In this document: one piece after another, positions 35,595-43,430 of the stretch
How positions within the stretch are numbered: position 1 is the stretch's first letter
Layout of the letters: each line of letters opens with the position of its first letter
Assembly (NCBI RefSeq): GCF_031845265.1
Contig: NZ_JAVRBG010000006.1
Location: forward strand, 1-64,000
Reading direction: 5' to 3'
Origin: Mesonia ostreae
GTDB lineage: Bacteria; Bacteroidota; Bacteroidia; Flavobacteriales; Flavobacteriaceae
Length of the DNA stretch: 64,000 bases
Position numbers and translations under genes: made by a program
Notes under the pieces: model-generated
Database searches by the model: none
What the model was told of the DNA's origin: nothing
Seen by the model: the letters and a program-made list of their open reading frames with translations, nothing else

Positions 35595-36914
35595 ATGAGT
35601 CCATTTGCGATAAAAGCGATACAATTATTATTAAGCTTATCATTTTTAATTGTCCTGCACGAATTGGGACACTTTATACCTGCAAAACTTTTTAAAACGC
35701 GGGTAGAGAAATTCTACTTGTTTTTTGATGTAAAATTTTCACTTCTGAAAAAGAAAATAGGAGAAACCGAATACGGAATTGGATGGTTGCCTCTAGGCGG
35801 ATATGTGAAAATAGCCGGGATGATAGATGAGAGTATGGATAAGGAACAAATGGCACAGCCGCCGCAGCCGTGGGAGTTTAGAAGTAAACCCGCGTGGCAG
35901 CGTCTTATCATTATGTTGGGCGGAGTGACGGTAAACATCTTGTTAGGATTTTTTATCTATATGATGGTGTTGTTTGTTTGGGGAAGTGATTTTGTAACTA
36001 AAGAGGATATTCCAGACGGTTTTGCCGTAGCGGAACCTTTGCATGAATACGGGTTTGAAGACGGAGACCGAATTTTAGAAGTGAACGGAGAAGCTTTTGA
36101 AAATCAGATGGCGATTAGTCAGCATTTTATGGTGCGTAGTGTAGAAACGGTAAAAGTGTTGCACCAAGATGGATCTGAAGAAGAGCTTAGTGTACCAGAA
36201 GATATTGGTTTACAGTTGTTTAAGGCGGGTCATATGAAACCCTTTAGCAGAATGGCTTCTACTACCATAGATTCTGTTACCGAAAATTCTATAGCTCAGC
36301 AAATAGATCTAAGAAAGGGGGATGAGGTTATTGCATTTAATGAAAAGCCCATTACCAAATGGCATGAATTTCAAAAAAGTAAAGCCGACTTAGAGTCTTT
36401 AAGCGGTAGTTTAACGGTGATGCGCAATGGGAGTAAAAAAGAAATCCCTTTTACCTTAGATGATGAGAAATTGTTTGGGGTATTTCCTAAAGCAAAACCA
36501 ATTAACATTCAAACAAGAGAATATAGCATTGGAGAGAGTATCTCGAAAGGTTTTGATTACGGCTATTGGACCTTGCATGATTATGCAGCGCAGTTTAAAT
36601 ATGTATTTACCAAGAAAGGAGCTACGCAAGTAGGTGGTTTTGGTGCCATTGGTAATCTTTTCCCAGACGCTTGGGACTGGAGGGCTTTTTGGGGAACGAC
36701 AGCGCTTATCTCCATGATTTTGGCCTTTATGAACATTTTACCAATCCCTGCTTTAGATGGGGGACACGTGATGTTTTTATTGTATGAAATGATTAGCGGA
36801 AGAAAGCCTAATGAGAAATTTATGGAGTATGCTCAAGTGGTAGGATTTTTCATTTTAATTGCTTTAGTGTTGTTTGCTAACGGAAATGATGTGTACAGAT
36901 GGTTATTTGAGTAA
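35595..36914 (+). CDS. rseP: RseP-type site-2 zinc metalloprotease (M50)
   Basis: A 439-residue inner-membrane protease. The zinc motif HELGH is at residues 22-26 in the first membrane segment, and the third ligand motif is in ILPIPALDGGHV near the C-terminus. The central periplasmic region (about 115-290) carries two PDZ-like domains (GDRILEVNGE and GDEVIAFNEK). It cleaves membrane-bound anti-sigma factors or signal-peptide remnants. Monocistronic, with a long leader. Confidence 0.95.
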   Translation: MSPFAIKAIQLLLSLSFLIVLHELGHFIPAKLFKTRVEKFYLFFDVKFSLLKKKIGETEYGIGWLPLGGYVKIAGMIDESMDKEQMAQPPQPWEFRSKPAWQRLIIMLGGVTVNILLGFFIYMMVLFVWGSDFVTKEDIPDGFAVAEPLHEYGFEDGDRILEVNGEAFENQMAISQHFMVRSVETVKVLHQDGSEEELSVPEDIGLQLFKAGHMKPFSRMASTTIDSVTENSIAQQIDLRKGDEVIAFNEKPITKWHEFQKSKADLESLSGSLTVMRNGSKKEIPFTLDDEKLFGVFPKAKPINIQTREYSIGESISKGFDYGYWTLHDYAAQFKYVFTKKGATQVGGFGAIGNLFPDAWDWRAFWGTTALISMILAFMNILPIPALDGGHVMFLLYEMISGRKPNEKFMEYAQVVGFFILIALVLFANGNDVYRWLFE

Positions 36915-36931
36915 AAAAATTTGAAAAAATG

Positions 36932-36962
36932 TTTGCGCAAATTAAAAAAGCGCTTATATTTG
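36932..36962 (+). promoter_or_regulatory. consensus promoter of tRNA-Asn
   Basis: TTTG (36932-36935), exactly 19 bp, TATATTTG (36955-36962): a perfect Bacteroidota housekeeping promoter about 40 bp before the tRNA. Confidence 0.9.
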
Positions 36963-37002
36963 CATCCGCTAAGCAATCATATGCAAAGCGAAAGACATAA
37001 AC

Positions 37003-37076
37003 TCCTCTTTAGCTCAGTTGGTTAGAGCATCTGACTGTTAATCAGAGGGTCCTTGGTTCGAGCCCAAGAAGAGGAG
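37003..37076 (+). tRNA. tRNA-Asn (GTT)
   Basis: A complete cloverleaf: acceptor tcctctt/aagagga with discriminator G, D arm gctc...gagc, anticodon stem tctga/tcaga with GTT at 37037-37039, and T arm cttgg-ttcgagc-ccaag. CCA is not encoded. Confidence 0.96.
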
Positions 37077-37085
37077 CAAACAAAG

Positions 37086-37110
37086 CCGCATTTTTCAATG
37101 CGGTTTTTTT
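37086..37110 (+). terminator. intrinsic terminator of tRNA-Asn
   Basis: ccgcatt pairs with aatgcgg around a short loop and is followed by seven Ts, 10 bp after the tRNA. Confidence 0.9.
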
Positions 37111-37366
37111 GTGGAGTTTGGTGAAGTACTGTTTTGATAATTATTGTAAATTGCTCTCATTCCGAAGCATTGGGAGTATTTTTATTTGATATTTTACAAC
37201 ATTTTTTAGAGGTGATTGTAATTACAATGCGTTTTGCGTCACTTCTAGACCCAAAATTTTCTTAGATATTTCCGTAGGAGTATTTATGGGAATAGTTGTC
37301 TTAAATAGCAATCAAAATAATAATCGGGTTTATTATAAGTTACCTTAATTCTTTTACAATTACTGG
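37111..37366. other. intergenic region downstream of tRNA-Asn
   Basis: AT-rich, with a 14-bp palindrome ATTGTAATTACAAT (37215-37228) directly followed by two heptamer units of the ACGCAAA type. No attachment-site duplication of the tRNA 3' end is seen. Confidence 0.55.
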
Positions 37367-38848
37367 ATGAAAGCCATCTCAACTAAATTTATTTTTTTAT
37401 TACTTTCAGTAATCTTAGGGACAGATATAGTTTGTTCTCAAAACTCAATTTCTTCTGAAAGACTTGCATATCAAAATTTAGAAGTTAATTTTTGTGATGA
37501 AGATCGTGATGGTTACATCTCTATCAATGTGCAAGAAATGGAAGCTGATGTTTTGCAAACTATAGGCATAGAGAATGATTATTTTTTAGAGCAAATATTA
37601 ATTTCAACATCAAACGGTAATATTCATTCTGTTCATTCACCATCTAATGATCCATACATTTCAACTTCATGCGATTTCAACGGACTTTTTACGGATATAG
37701 CTGTCAACTCAAATCAACAAGTATTTAGTTGTGGAGAATTTATTGCTAGGATTGATCCCGATTGTATTATGGATCAATATAATAATTCTATTTACGATAT
37801 AAATGCGCTTTCTTTTGATGATTTAGATAATTTATATGCAGGCTACGGTTCAGAATCTTATGTGCATAGATTTAACGTAGACGATACGAGTTTGTCAAAT
37901 TTTGAGTTGTGGCATGATTTTGAAATAGGGAGTTCAGGTGGTGATTTTGTGTTGTTAAATGATAAAATATATGTTTCTTGGAAATTATCAGTTAATAATT
38001 ATAGATTGTATGAAGTAACTGTAAACAGTGATAGAGATTATATTTCGCATGTAGATTTAGGAGAATTGCCTTATGATACTTTCGGTTTAGCTTCAGAGTT
38101 GGGCGAACTTTATGGGGTAACACCTAATAAATTATTTAAAATCAACTTGACAGACTTTACATTTTCAACCATTATTCAAAATCCTAATCCAGAAGATCTA
38201 TGGTATGGCGCTGCTGGATTGCATGAAGCAATTGTGTTTGACACCTCTTCATACCTTAGCTTAAATGATGCAGAAAATAGTTTAAATGCGATAGATGGTA
38301 ATTGGACAAATACAATACCTGGAGGGCAAACTATCTATATAAAAATAGAAAACTCATATACTGGAGAGTATGATATTGTTTTGTTAGATATTATAATTTC
38401 TAATGATCCAAATGTAAATTTACCCGAGGATGTAATAAAGTGTTCAGATAATAACGCTACTGTTTTTGACTTAGAGCAAGTCTCCAATCAAATGCAAATT
38501 AACCCCATTGATGATTTAGTATTTACTTATTTTAATGTAAATCCAGAAATTAGTGATGCTAGCAACCCTCTACCTCTTCAGTATCAAAGTGCAACAAATC
38601 CGGAAACACTTTTTGTTCGTGTAGAAAATAATGATGGAGGTTGTAATTTGGTTTATAGCTTTCAAATAATAAGTAATGAAAGTCCTAATTTAGTTCCTTT
38701 ATCTAATTTACAGGCACCAAGGATACTTGATATTTGTTATTTTGATATCAACAGTATTGGTTATTTTGATTTAAACGATATTAAAAATGATATTGCTTTA
38801 AACGATGAGAGTTTGGAGCTTAGTTATTATTTAAGATCTTTTAGTTAA
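37367..38848 (+). CDS. secreted surface protein, apparently truncated T9SS type B substrate
   Basis: A 493-residue protein with a signal peptide (residues 1-24, ending IVCSQ). The first part (30-320) contains acidic, WD/propeller-like segments (FTDIAVNSNQQVFSC, DDLDNLYAGYG). Residues ~400-480 match the ~100-residue repeats typical of large T9SS substrates (CSDNNATVFDLEQ...FTYFN...FVRVENNDGGC), and a further unit has begun when the frame stops. The gliding/T9SS type B C-terminal sorting domain is missing and is not found downstream. I infer a 3'-truncated gene; secretion to the surface is therefore doubtful. Base composition is more AT-rich than in its neighbours. Confidence 0.75.
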   Translation: MKAISTKFIFLLLSVILGTDIVCSQNSISSERLAYQNLEVNFCDEDRDGYISINVQEMEADVLQTIGIENDYFLEQILISTSNGNIHSVHSPSNDPYISTSCDFNGLFTDIAVNSNQQVFSCGEFIARIDPDCIMDQYNNSIYDINALSFDDLDNLYAGYGSESYVHRFNVDDTSLSNFELWHDFEIGSSGGDFVLLNDKIYVSWKLSVNNYRLYEVTVNSDRDYISHVDLGELPYDTFGLASELGELYGVTPNKLFKINLTDFTFSTIIQNPNPEDLWYGAAGLHEAIVFDTSSYLSLNDAENSLNAIDGNWTNTIPGGQTIYIKIENSYTGEYDIVLLDIIISNDPNVNLPEDVIKCSDNNATVFDLEQVSNQMQINPIDDLVFTYFNVNPEISDASNPLPLQYQSATNPETLFVRVENNDGGCNLVYSFQIISNESPNLVPLSNLQAPRILDICYFDINSIGYFDLNDIKNDIALNDESLELSYYLRSFS

Positions 38849-38912
38849 GTTTGTTTAACAATTTGAAATCAATTCACAATAAGGATTATTCCGTTGTGAA
38901 AACATTTAAGCC

Positions 38913-38939
38913 GCCTCGACTTTCTTCGGGGCATTTTTA
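38913..38939 (+). terminator. intrinsic terminator after the truncated surface-protein gene
   Basis: gcctcga pairs with tcggggc (one GU pair) around six bases, followed by attttta; 65 bp downstream of the stop. Confidence 0.65.
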
Positions 38940-38983
38940 TTTCTGTAAAGTTTTAAGTTTACTGCTCGAGATTAAATCTATTT

Positions 38984-39307
38984 TTATCCCACCAAATGCA
39001 CTACCACTCCAACCTGAGCTTCGGGATGCGTCTGTTGATCTAATTGCTGCACCCGAACATCAAAATTTGAAAAGCCTACTTCAAGTAATTTATAGATAAT
39101 GCGGTTTTCACTTCTAGGCACAAAGCCCAGTTTATGATCTTTAAAATAGATGGCTACGGCCCGAGCATCATATTTGTTTTCGGGTTCTGCCTCTAAGCGA
39201 AGGGCTGTACCTATTTCTAATTCATTAAAAGCCAATACTCCGTCATAATAGGTAAATCCAGAAATACTAAAGTGGCTTAAGTGCTCTCGTTTATTCTTAT
39301 TTTTCAT
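38984..39307 (-). CDS. HIRAN-domain protein
   Basis: A 107-residue protein that is essentially one HIRAN domain: GFTYYDGVLAFNELEIGTALRLEAEPENKYDARAVAIYF, then KLGFVPRSENRIIYKLLEVG. HIRAN domains bind DNA ends or modified DNA in HLTF and Rad5, and occur alone in bacteria. It overlaps the WYL regulator by 11 bp, a recurrent pairing, so the two probably act in one DNA-damage or phage-linked response (inference). Confidence 0.9.
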   Translation of the reverse strand: MKNKNKREHLSHFSISGFTYYDGVLAFNELEIGTALRLEAEPENKYDARAVAIYFKDHKLGFVPRSENRIIYKLLEVGFSNFDVRVQQLDQQTHPEAQVGVVVHLVG

Positions 39308-40220
39308 GTTTATATTGTTTTAAATTGTCTTGTAAACTCGTTTTTATCTCTTTTCGCAACCAAGAAGGTTGCAAAATTTCTATTTCTGGTCCCATTTTTA
39401 AGAGTTGCATTTTTAATTCGTAATTCGGAATTACATGGTAAGATAATTCCATACGCCCATCTTCTCTTTTATGTGCTAGAAACTGACTGTGATGTAAGGG
39501 TAGGCTGTTTAAGTATTTAAATTGCCTAAGCGTAACCGCTAACAAGACACGTTCTACCTTTTCTGCGGCGTTATAATTTAAACCTACTACGCTGTGAAAT
39601 TTTTGCAGTTGGGTTTCATAACTTTCTAGATGGTGATGTACCTCTTCTTTAGATTGGAGCTGTTGCATTCTATCCAGTCCAAAAGTACGTATGTGATCTT
39701 CTCCTCGTGGCACACCAATTACATACCATCTATTGGCATATTCTCTAATTTGTAACGGGAAAATTTTATAAGAATTAAGGGTTTTATGCGTATAGTTCTC
39801 ATATACAAAAGCGATTGCTTTTCGCTTTTTAATGGCCAATAGTAAAGGTTTTATGTGCTGTATGCCTTTAAATTTAGCACTGTCTTCTAAAACCACTTTT
39901 TCTCTTAGCAACTCAAAATCTTCCAAGCTTTCTTTAAATAGTTCTCCCAAATGAACGAGCTCTACGTATTTAAAAAAAGACTGAATTCTTTTTCGGTCTT
40001 GCTTATCGAGCACATAACCGTTTTTAGAAGCATCATACTGCAATCCAATACTAAAGTCGGTTTCTAAGGCTTTAAAATCTCGCTCCAAAGTTCTATTGGT
40101 CAGCTGAAGCTCATAATCTCTTTCGAGTTTATGTTTTAAATCTTCTTTAGAGGTATAAGGATAAGCATCCAATATATGAATGATGATCTCTAAGCGTCTC
40201 AGTAATTTATATCCTGCCAT
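39297..40220 (-). CDS. WYL-domain transcriptional regulator (YafY type)
   Basis: A 307-residue regulator with an N-terminal winged helix (residues 5-70, KLLRRLEIIIHILDAYPYTSKEDLKHKL and NRTLERDFKALE) and a central WYL domain (about 125-200) with the segment NRWYVIGVPRGEDHIRTFGLDRM. A WCX-like C-terminal domain follows. WYL domains bind ligands, often single-stranded DNA or nucleotides, and regulate DNA-damage or defence genes. First gene of the WYL-HIRAN pair. Confidence 0.92.
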   Translation of the reverse strand: MAGYKLLRRLEIIIHILDAYPYTSKEDLKHKLERDYELQLTNRTLERDFKALETDFSIGLQYDASKNGYVLDKQDRKRIQSFFKYVELVHLGELFKESLEDFELLREKVVLEDSAKFKGIQHIKPLLLAIKKRKAIAFVYENYTHKTLNSYKIFPLQIREYANRWYVIGVPRGEDHIRTFGLDRMQQLQSKEEVHHHLESYETQLQKFHSVVGLNYNAAEKVERVLLAVTLRQFKYLNSLPLHHSQFLAHKREDGRMELSYHVIPNYELKMQLLKMGPEIEILQPSWLRKEIKTSLQDNLKQYKHEK

Positions 40221-40570
40221 AACGGGTAAATTCTAAAATTAACTACAAGGTTCGCCAAAACATGTCGAACCTTTAAATAAATTATGATTTTTCTAAAAAG
40301 GAGAATTTTATGTATTCTGAAACGCTCTGGTCATACGGTTTTGGATACCCCGAAGTTTTGGGGCTTTGCTTTTATGATTTATTCCGCCACGATGTGGCTA
40401 TGGATGTATCGCTCCTCTGGAGCTTGAAATTTAGAAACTCAGGCTTAAGTTGGTAAACTGTCGATAATTTAACGTGTAAATTATCGTTTTATATTTTGCA
40501 GTTTTTCGGTTTGATATTTTTTACCCTTTTATATTTAGCATTTTTCGGTTTGATATTTTCAGCCATCAAC
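40221..40570. other. intergenic region with a ~33-bp direct repeat
   Basis: No gene. Hairpins at about 40343-40363 (accccgaa / ttttggggc) and 40412-40424 (gctcc-tct-ggagc), then a direct repeat at 40487-40559. Confidence 0.6.
40487..40559. repeat. direct repeat of ~33 bp, two units
   Basis: 40487-40520 and 40527-40559 share ttttatattt-gca and tttttcggtttgatatttt, separated by ttaccc. It ends 11 bp from the PepSY-reductase stop codon. Confidence 0.75.
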
Positions 40571-42775
40571 CTAATAACAATCTATCTTCAACTGCTTGCG
40601 GTGTTCGTAATAACACAAAGCTTTTTGATTGTGGATGAGACCAATTTTATTCAAAGCGTGTAAAACCGCTTCTTGCATCACTATTGAACCGCAAATCATA
40701 AACACCGTTTTGTTTTTTAAAGCTTCGGCGATAAATACTGCGTCTTGCATTAATAGCTCTTGCACATAAGTTTTCTCTTCCTGTTCTTCTCTAGAAAATG
40801 CCAATTTAAGGCTAGTCAGTTTTTTATCTGTGAGTGCGTTTTCAACGTGATCCGTATAAGGAGAAAAAGTCTCTCGGGTACGTCCGCCCCAATATAAATG
40901 CAAGTCTTTATGCTTGTTTTGAATCATCATTCCTAGAAACGGACCTATTCCCGTGCCCGTGGCGATCATAATTACTTGCTTGCTGCGTTTGGGTAAGTGA
41001 AAAGCTTTATTTTTTACAATGCCCGCACTAATGCTTTGGGATTCGTTTAACTGATGAAGCAAATTAGAAACTACCCCTTTTTCGCGGCGTTTTACCGCCA
41101 AAATCATTTCATTTTTATTGAGTTTTCCAATCGAATACAAGCGCTCGCGGTCGTCTTCTTTAGCCACAATAGACAATAAATCTCCCGACTTAAACTTGAG
41201 TTTTTGATTCGATTTTAACTGAATTAAAAAGGTGTTTTCTAAGCTTTTATCGGGGCTTATTTTTTCACTACACACCAACTGATGCTGTTGTAATTTTCTA
41301 GGTTGTAAAATATTTTTGGGAACTCTTAGCGGTAACTGCTCTCTTTTTCCCCAAGCCAACATCCATTGCGTAAAAGCTTCTGTAGATTGATTGTTAATGC
41401 AGGTGATAGGATAACTTTCTTGTGCTTCTTTTAACTGATATAAGAGCGTCTCTGTTTGGTAAGCGAACGCACAAAAATCTGGATAACTTCTAGAGCCAAA
41501 ACCAAGAATAGCATAATTAAAATTTCGCTGCTGCGGATATTTTTCTAGTAACGTATCAAAATTCTTGGCATTTGCTGGAGCTTCTCCGTTTCCATATGTA
41601 GCTGTCATAACAATGAGATGCTGCATCGCTGGAAAGTTTTGATAAGCACTCATTTCTGCAATAAATACTTTCTTTCCAAGCCGAATCAATTCCGCGTAAA
41701 GCGCATTAGCAAAACTAAGTGTGGTTCCACCTTCAGAACCTACCAAAATCACGTAGTTGCAAACCTCTTTTTTATAATGATTGCGAATGCGACTGCGGCG
41801 ACGTTTCCACATAATTTTAAAACCAGAAAATATAAAAAACAAGATTCCGATGCTGGCTAAAAGCAGCACCACAGACCAAATAATACTGCCTTCTCCTGTA
41901 TGCAGCTTGAAACTGTAATACGTAATCAAAGAAGAAAACGGATACTCATAACTGCTGATGATTTCTCCGTTAAACTGATTTACAATAACTTCCTTTTGTT
42001 GTAATTGTAAGGTAAAATAATCTTCTGGAAACGGAGAAAATGGAAATTCTAAACGTCTTAAGTCGGCTAAACTATGGTCTTGAAAAACAGAAAAATCAGC
42101 CAATTCTTCTTGGGAGTGTTCTTCCAGTGTTTCGGAATCAAAGTTTTGTTCAACTTTTAGCTGCGGAATAATACTGAATTGCTGTAAGCTAAGATAGACT
42201 CCGCTAAGACTGATAATAAAAATAGGAATCAATAACCACCGACCGAAAACTACGTGGAAGTAAGGATAAAAGCTATCTTTTATAATGGGTGAAAAGAAAT
42301 TTTTAAATCCGCCTTGACGATTTATAGTAAGCGCAATTCCGCTAAGGACGATAAAACAGAGTAAAAAAGCCACCAGTCCTATAAAAAATCGGCCTACAGA
42401 TTTTAAGAAAAGAGAACGGTGCAAGGTTTTGGCAAACTGAAAAACAGGATGTGAATCTTGCTTCTCTCCCAGACTTTTCCCGGTTTCTGGCTGAATATAC
42501 AAGACTTGGTTATCACCAGCTTCATTGATGACCGAAGCGGTAAAAACATCATTTCTATCAACTTCTACCCAAAGAACTTCGTCGTGTTCTTTGTTTAAAT
42601 TCTGAAGAGCTTCTGCCAAAGAAATTTCGTCCAGCTGATTAGAAGAATAGTCTTGAGCCTGAATATTTATGGGCTCCAAAGCCAAAACAATCCCCGTAAG
42701 GCTCGCCAATATTAAAAAAGCAAAACTGCTAATGGCTAAAGCTAAGTGACTATATCTCCAAAAGGATAGGCTCAT
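40571..42775 (-). CDS. PepSY-flavodoxin-NAD(P)H reductase fusion (putative ferric-siderophore reductase)
   Basis: A 734-residue membrane flavoprotein. N-terminal PepSY_TM part (about 1-330) has four membrane segments near residues 10-33, 128-150, 178-198 and 300-322, with the histidines typical of heme-binding PepSY proteins. A flavodoxin-like domain follows (about 340-480, VGSEGGTTLSFANALYAEL). The C-terminus (490-734) is a diflavin-reductase FAD/NAD(P)H module: RERLYSIGK, MIATGTGIGPFLGM and ICGSIVMQEAV. It could carry electrons from NADPH across the inner membrane to ferric siderophore, as proposed for XusC and related PepSY proteins. Last gene of the five-gene operon. Confidence 0.92.
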   Translation of the reverse strand: MSLSFWRYSHLALAISSFAFLILASLTGIVLALEPINIQAQDYSSNQLDEISLAEALQNLNKEHDEVLWVEVDRNDVFTASVINEAGDNQVLYIQPETGKSLGEKQDSHPVFQFAKTLHRSLFLKSVGRFFIGLVAFLLCFIVLSGIALTINRQGGFKNFFSPIIKDSFYPYFHVVFGRWLLIPIFIISLSGVYLSLQQFSIIPQLKVEQNFDSETLEEHSQEELADFSVFQDHSLADLRRLEFPFSPFPEDYFTLQLQQKEVIVNQFNGEIISSYEYPFSSLITYYSFKLHTGEGSIIWSVVLLLASIGILFFIFSGFKIMWKRRRSRIRNHYKKEVCNYVILVGSEGGTTLSFANALYAELIRLGKKVFIAEMSAYQNFPAMQHLIVMTATYGNGEAPANAKNFDTLLEKYPQQRNFNYAILGFGSRSYPDFCAFAYQTETLLYQLKEAQESYPITCINNQSTEAFTQWMLAWGKREQLPLRVPKNILQPRKLQQHQLVCSEKISPDKSLENTFLIQLKSNQKLKFKSGDLLSIVAKEDDRERLYSIGKLNKNEMILAVKRREKGVVSNLLHQLNESQSISAGIVKNKAFHLPKRSKQVIMIATGTGIGPFLGMMIQNKHKDLHLYWGGRTRETFSPYTDHVENALTDKKLTSLKLAFSREEQEEKTYVQELLMQDAVFIAEALKNKTVFMICGSIVMQEAVLHALNKIGLIHNQKALCYYEHRKQLKIDCY

Positions 42776-42813
42776 AAAAGTACTGACGTTGAATTTTAAA
42801 TTAGTCTAAGCTT

Positions 42814-42945
42814 CCTGTCACTTCGAGTGATTTTTCCAGAACGAAGTGAAGAGGAAATTGTATCGAGAAGTCTTGCTAATTACCTCTCTTCTCGATACAA
42901 AACTTGATTCGCTATCGCTACTCAAATTTCACTCGAAGTGACAGG
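42814..42945. repeat. nested inverted-repeat element, copy B
   Basis: Perfect 17-bp outer arms (cctgtcacttcgagtga / tcactcgaagtgacagg) and perfect 13-bp inner arms (ttgtatcgagaag / cttctcgatacaa). It begins 2 bp beyond the DUF2271 stop codon and lies within the siderophore operon, before the reductase gene. Confidence 0.9.
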
Positions 42946-42947
42946 AA

Positions 42948-43424
42948 TTACTGCTTCAACATTCTTACATACCTAATATATCCAGTTCCTTCTTGTTTAG
43001 CTTTTAGATTGGCCGCATTTAATTCGAATTGAAGATCACTGGCATGATACTCTTGATCTTCCACAGCGGTTTCGAAACGAATGCTATATCCTGCATCTAT
43101 TTTATCACTAGGAATTTCAATGACTTTAATCGCTCGTTGTCCGCCGCTAATCGTTGCGCCAGTAATGCCATCAATTTTCTCTTCTTTTTGCTGAAAATGC
43201 GCATACCATTGGGTAATGTCTTTATACCATTCAGGATCATCGCCCATTACTTGTAGAGTTTCTACATATTCTCCTTTTTCATCGAGTAGAGAAACCACGA
43301 CATAAGCGCCTTCACCTTCATAATTTTTTAATTGTACAAGACATTTGTATTTATCGGCTGGTGGCGTTGTAAAAGCCATCAATCCGAAAATACTCATACA
43401 TAAAACTAAAGCTGCTTTCTTCAT
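42948..43424 (-). CDS. exported DUF2271 protein with a flavinylation-like motif
   Basis: A 158-residue periplasmic protein: signal peptide at residues 1-21, then a beta-rich DUF2271 domain (CLVQLKNYEGEGAYVVVSLLDEKG). Residues 85-91 read DGITGAT, which matches the D-x-x-(S/T)-G-A-T motif where ApbE attaches FMN to Thr in FMN-binding proteins. I recall DUF2271 being linked to extracytoplasmic flavinylation and PepSY proteins. It starts 6 bp after the ankyrin gene and precedes the PepSY reductase, so a periplasmic electron-carrier role is plausible. No apbE gene is in the window. Confidence 0.85.
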   Translation of the reverse strand: MKKAALVLCMSIFGLMAFTTPPADKYKCLVQLKNYEGEGAYVVVSLLDEKGEYVETLQVMGDDPEWYKDITQWYAHFQQKEEKIDGITGATISGGQRAIKVIEIPSDKIDAGYSIRFETAVEDQEYHASDLQFELNAANLKAKQEGTGYIRYVRMLKQ

Positions 43425-43430
43425 AATTTA

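Noticed and set aside
37003..38940. Integrated element at tRNA-Asn.
   Set aside because: No integrase, no duplication of the tRNA 3' end and no phage or conjugation genes; only the truncated gene hints at past rearrangement.
38851..39099. Plus-strand open frame after the truncated surface protein, considered as its missing C-terminus.
   Set aside because: It crosses a terminator, lies largely antisense to the HIRAN gene and shows no T9SS sorting pattern.
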